DNA of 37,899 bases, taken from Gammaproteobacteria bacterium. Its GTDB lineage: Bacteria > Pseudomonadota > Gammaproteobacteria > UBA6429 > Thiohalophilaceae. The stretch lies in assembly GCA_022712915.1 (NCBI GenBank), contig JAFLJQ010000103.1, positions 1-37,899 on the forward strand. Direction: 5' to 3'. Shown one piece after another: positions 35,568-37,899 of the stretch. The translations under genes and the position numbers were made by a program. Within the stretch, counting starts at the first letter, position 1. Every line of letters starts with the position of its first letter. The notes below the pieces were generated by a model that was not told where the DNA came from, ran no database searches, and worked only from the letters and a program-made list of their open reading frames with translations.

Positions 35568-35585
35568 GTGATAGCGATGCCCAAC
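35549..35585 (+). repeat. REP hairpin 1 (GTAG type)
   Basis: GCCCGGTAG is followed by the stem GTTGGGC (35558-35564) / GCCCAAC (35579-35585) with a 14-base loop. The GTAG tetranucleotide directly 5' of a hairpin is the form recognised by RAYT transposases. It overlaps the end of the TPR gene and supplies its TGA. Confidence 0.75.
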
Positions 35586-35634
35586 AAAAGAATCGACCAC
35601 TGTACATGAATCAATGTAACATCTTGCTTGCTGG

Positions 35635-35656
35635 TTCCCACGGTCTTCCGTGGGAA
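35635..35656. repeat. TTCCCACG palindrome, copy 1
   Basis: TTCCCACG-GTCTTC-CGTGGGAA, a perfect 8-bp stem resembling common extragenic palindromes of proteobacteria. A second copy is at 36562-36583. Confidence 0.65.
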
Positions 35657-35729
35657 TCCATACCAACATAGACATTGCCATGCAGAAATATGGGACTGAG
35701 GAATGGGAGATCTAAAGGAGGAGTAGAGG

Positions 35730-36467
35730 ATGAATATTTTGATTGCGGAAGATGCGCCATTTTTACAGCTTTTGAACAGGGAATTAATGAATGTTTGGGG
35801 CTATGATTTTGATATGGCGTCTGATGGTCGGGAGGCGGTGGATTATGCTCAGAGGAATGAAGGCAAGTATGATCTTTGTCTGATGGATGTTGAAATGCCT
35901 GGTATGAATGGGATCGAGGCCACCCGGATTATTCGACAGACGGTGAAGTATTTTCCGATATTGGCTTTCACATCAAACCCCAACTATAAAGAATCCTGTC
36001 TTGATGTGGGTATGGATGATTTTTCTGTCAAACCATGCCCTCACGCGGAACTGTTCACTAAAATAAATGAATTAACCGTAAAAGCTATAAAATGTGTGTT
36101 ACAAGGTAATAATATAATTACAAAAGAGGAAATGCCGGTGGATAAGAAACATGCTGAAGAATTGAGAGAACTTGCCAAAAATAACTTATGCAAGGTGACG
36201 TTCTTTGATACCCCTGGTCGAGCATTAATTGTCCATAAAAATATTTTGAATCGGGTATCACATGATTTCAATATAAAAGGCCAATTCCTGTCAACATTTA
36301 TTAACCGAGATCCAGATAAGCCAACACTCTGCCATTTGTACAAAGATAGCAATTATCTTATGCCGCAGATCTTTCTCATGAACGATGAGTATGATTCGTT
36401 AATTAATGATGAAGATGTCGAACTGGAAAAATATTCTGAATTATCATTGAGTGCAGAGGATGATTAA
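35730..36467 (+). CDS. Receiver-domain protein with unknown C-terminal domain
   Basis: A 245-residue protein. Residues 1-118 form an intact receiver: E7-D8 (IAEDAP), phosphoacceptor D53 (LMDVEMPGMNG), T81 (FTSNP) and K101 (SVKPCP). Residues about 135-245 form a domain I do not recognise (KKHAEELRELAKNNLCKVTF, then QFLSTFINRDPDKPTLCHLY), ending in an acidic tail; it has no evident helix-turn-helix or enzyme motif. An AAAGGAGG ribosome site precedes the ATG. It could serve the kinase/TPR pair or a kinase elsewhere. Its promoter region and first 36 codons are duplicated downstream. Confidence 0.78.
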   Translation: MNILIAEDAPFLQLLNRELMNVWGYDFDMASDGREAVDYAQRNEGKYDLCLMDVEMPGMNGIEATRIIRQTVKYFPILAFTSNPNYKESCLDVGMDDFSVKPCPHAELFTKINELTVKAIKCVLQGNNIITKEEMPVDKKHAEELRELAKNNLCKVTFFDTPGRALIVHKNILNRVSHDFNIKGQFLSTFINRDPDKPTLCHLYKDSNYLMPQIFLMNDEYDSLINDEDVELEKYSELSLSAEDD

Positions 36468-36472
36468 TATAT

Positions 36473-36508
36473 CCCGGTAGGTTGGGCTGAGTGATAGCGA
36501 TGCCCAAC
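36473..36508 (+). repeat. REP hairpin 2 (GTAG type)
   Basis: CCCGGTAG is followed by the stem GTTGGGC (36481-36487) / GCCCAAC (36502-36508). It is identical to REP 1 in the hairpin and begins the duplicated 290-bp segment. Confidence 0.75.
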
Positions 36509-36561
36509 AAAAGAATCGACCACTGTACATGAATCAATGTAACATCTTGTTTGGTTTCTGG

Positions 36562-36583
36562 TTCCCACGGTCTTCCGTGGGAA
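36562..36583. repeat. TTCCCACG palindrome, copy 2
   Basis: The same perfect 8-bp stem as at 35635-35656, carried in the duplicated segment. Confidence 0.65.
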
Positions 36584-36656
36584 TCCATACCAACATAGAC
36601 ATTGCCATGCAGGAAGTTGGGAATGAGGAATGGGAGATCTAAAGGAGGAGTCGAGG

Positions 36657-36773
36657 ATGAATATTTTGATTGCAGAGGATGCGCCATTTTTACAGCTTTT
36701 GAACGGGGAATTAATGAATGTTTGGGGCTATGATTTTGATATGGTATCTGATGGCAGGGAGGCAGCACCGTAG
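36657..36773 (+). pseudogene. Truncated duplicate of the receiver gene
   Basis: The first 36 codons repeat the 35730 gene with few changes (MNILIAEDAPFLQLLNGEL), preceded by the same ribosome site and about 180 bp of matching upstream sequence. Homology ends at about 36762, and the frame stops at TAG 36771-36773 before the phosphorylation site. It cannot form a receiver. Confidence 0.8.
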
Positions 36774-36898
36774 GCTATACAGAAAATAAGTCGCATAAAT
36801 TTTATAAAGATCTGTCTGAATTGGCAAAGCAGGAAGATTTGATCTGGGGTGGTGACTTTAAACAAAGGTGGGATCCATGTCATATCGAAATGCCTTAG
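36761..36898 (+). pseudogene. C-terminal remnant of an M15-like peptidase
   Basis: In the frame after the receiver homology ends, 45 codons read to a TAG at 36896. They include YKDLSELAKQEDLIWGGDFK and RWDPCHIEM, resembling the end of phage or VanY-type D-Ala-D-Ala peptidases (WGGDW ... D-P-H-F), where the histidine is a zinc ligand. No start is present, so it is the tail of a gene joined to the duplicated receiver segment by a deletion. The family assignment is tentative. Confidence 0.5.
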
Positions 36899-37326
36899 TA
36901 TTTACAATTGCACTGTTTATTTCCAATCCTGTTATGGCGAAGGATACTGCGCCTGTTTTGTCTGATCTCTGGCTTTCAAAAAGTATTGGTGTTTGGGAAA
37001 AGGGTAAGGAGTATGGTTATTTTAAGGTGCTGGTTTATCGTATGGGTCTTGAACATGCTGGTGATAAGATACGGATTATTATCACTCAGGCGGATACAAA
37101 AAATAACCGTCAAATAGTTAAATATGAAAAATGGTTAGGATCTCCTGGTTATAAAGGATTTGTAGATAATATTAGCTTGAAGATGCTCAAGTCGGATAAA
37201 TTGATTCTCGGCGTTGATGTAGAAATGAAAGGAATGGATGGTGTGATCTTGAAAGAAGTCTATATTGTCGATTTAAAAGGGAAGGTAAAAAAGTTGGTTG
37301 ATGCCAAATACAAAGATATATATTAA
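36877..37326 (+). CDS. Small secreted protein of unknown function
   Basis: A 149-residue protein starting at ATG 36877 (MSYRNALVF), with a signal peptide cleaved after VMA (IALFISNPVMA-KD). The mature part is basic and beta-rich in appearance (YFKVLVYRMGLEHAGDKIRI, DKLILGVDVEMKGMDGVILK) without a recognisable motif or cysteine. A GTG at 36868 would add three residues, but the ATG places the signal peptide properly. It overlaps the end of the peptidase remnant by 22 bp, which may reflect an original coupled pair. Confidence 0.65.
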   Translation: MSYRNALVFTIALFISNPVMAKDTAPVLSDLWLSKSIGVWEKGKEYGYFKVLVYRMGLEHAGDKIRIIITQADTKNNRQIVKYEKWLGSPGYKGFVDNISLKMLKSDKLILGVDVEMKGMDGVILKEVYIVDLKGKVKKLVDAKYKDIY

Positions 37327-37394
37327 ACATGCTGTCAGTTTCTCACATAAAAATATTATTGCTAGGGTTTATCTTCCCTTTTATCAATACAGGA

Positions 37395-37428
37395 GCCCGG
37401 TAGGTTGGGGTGAAGAATGAACCCCAAC
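37395..37428 (+). repeat. REP hairpin 3 (GTAG type, covarying stem)
   Basis: GCCCGGTAG is followed by GTTGGGGT / ACCCCAAC. Compared with REPs 1 and 2 the stem has changed from GGGC/GCCC to GGGG/CCCC with pairing kept. It lies 40 bp upstream of the RAYT gene. Confidence 0.75.
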
Positions 37429-37468
37429 AGAAAAAGGCATAGGACTAAATGAACAAAAGGATTTGTAA

Positions 37469-37801
37469 ATGCAATATCGACGAGATGATACTAAAGGTGG
37501 AACCTGGTTTTTTACGGTTAACTTGGCAGAGCGACATAAAAATACCTTGGTTGATGAAATAGATATATTACGGAAAGTGATGAACAAGGTAAAACAACAG
37601 TATCCGTTTAAGGTTGATGCCATGGTGGTGTTGCCTGACCATATTCATGCAATATGGACATTGCCTGTTAATGATAATGACTATCCAACACGCTGGGGGC
37701 TAATCAAATCTGGTTTTTCACGCAAAATCCCCAAGCTTGAACGTATTAACAAAAGCCCGGTAGATACCATCTCCCTCTATCAAACACAAGTCACTAAATG
37801 A
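37469..37801 (+). pseudogene. REP-associated tyrosine transposase (RAYT), interrupted
   Basis: The N-terminal part of a RAYT (TnpA-REP, Y1 HUH superfamily), which cleaves and mobilises REP hairpins. Typical motifs are MQYRRDDTKGGTWFFTVNLA and the metal-binding HUH motif H58-I-H60 in VVLPDHIHAIWTLP, then PTRWGLIKSGFSRKIPK. Homology ends at about ERINKS (37754). The catalytic tyrosine region (IWQRRFWEH-like) is missing; the last about 15 residues are read from the end of an IS110-family element. The 3' part may lie beyond the insertion, outside the window. Confidence 0.8.
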
Positions 37802-37899
37802 AGACTTGTTGTTGATACGGTTTCTGGTGTTTAAGAACACCAAAACAGATATGAACGAGTTTACGCATAGCCGCACAAAGGGCACTCATTTTCACTTTG
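37755..37899 (-). mobile_element. End of an IS110-family insertion sequence (continues past window)
   Basis: RAYT similarity ends near 37754, and transposase coding for an IS110-type element starts 40 bp further, reading out of the window. The short 3' noncoding end (about 40 bp) suits the IS110 group. The break coincides with GCCCGGTAG, also found at the foot of REPs 1 and 3; it may be target or element sequence. Confidence 0.65.
37794..37898 (-). CDS. IS110-family transposase, C-terminal end (partial)
   Basis: The minus strand encodes SALCAAMRKLVHICFGVLKH followed by QKPYQQQVFI and a stop at 37794-37796. The form AAMRKL-hICFGVLKh-PY is the characteristic C-terminus of IS110/IS116/IS902 transposases (Transposase_20 region). 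The 5' part, with the DEDD and serine motifs, lies beyond the window edge. Confidence 0.72.
   Translation of the reverse strand, partial: KVKMSALCAAMRKLVHICFGVLKHQKPYQQQVFI

Noticed and set aside
35549-36508. Possible integron attC sites (GTTGGGC and GCCCAAC fit GTTRRRY and RYYYAAC)
   Set aside because: The two motifs are in the wrong order for an attC site, only 14 bases apart, with no integrase. A GTAG-footed REP with a nearby RAYT explains them better.

Overview
The window looks like a chromosome segment of a gammaproteobacterium of moderate GC content, probably an environmental, repeat-rich lineage. The gene order supports this: a PP0621-family gene, pilS and pilR, then nadE and glnB, then the bamD / rluD-pgeF / clpB neighbourhood found in Pseudomonas and relatives, plus a split class II ribonucleotide reductase (nrdJa, nrdJb) as in Pseudomonas. 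The species cannot be named from this sequence. I saw no rRNA, tRNA or CRISPR array.

Layout: (1) 0-14.8 kb is core genome: pilR/pilS (-), nadE-glnB (+), bamD (-) divergent from rluD-pgeF (+), a ZIP metal transporter, an acyltransferase, a membrane-anchored glutamate-synthase-like FMN protein, and clpB behind a sigma-32-type promoter. (2) 14.8-26.9 kb is a signalling block: a two-receiver regulator, a CheY-like protein, an orphan multi-PAS protein, a large sensor kinase gene broken in three places, and an intact membrane PAS histidine kinase. MITE-like elements sit between and inside these genes. (3) 27-32.5 kb holds a DegP/DegQ protease and nrdJa/nrdJb. The nrdJ upstream region has a perfect 16-bp NrdR-type palindrome beside two consensus DnaA boxes, and the two reductase genes are separated by tandem palindromic repeats. 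(4) 32.5-37.9 kb is accessory and AT-rich: a palindrome block, a eukaryotic-like Ser/Thr kinase overlapping a TPR-like gene (GTGA), a receiver protein with an unknown C-terminal domain, a truncated duplicate of that gene fused to a peptidase-like remnant, a small secreted protein, and a RAYT (REP transposase) gene cut by the end of an IS110-family element at the window edge.

The strongest new observations concern mobile DNA and decay. A family of seven MITEs shares the end GGGCACTTCTATAAA; five copies are each bounded by a different, matched 4-bp duplication (TTAA, TTGA, TATA, TCTA, TAAT). One copy is itself interrupted by a second 287-bp inverted-repeat element. The 19.9-24.9 kb sensor kinase can be rebuilt into one frame by undoing a one-base loss in an A-run, a 4-bp tandem duplication and a 137-bp MITE with a 3-bp duplication. 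On the right, three REP hairpins with compensating stem changes lie next to a RAYT gene broken at a 9-base string also found at the foot of two of the REPs. The best candidate for an undescribed functional system is the translationally coupled kinase-TPR pair, possibly with the adjacent receiver protein; its role is not known from sequence.
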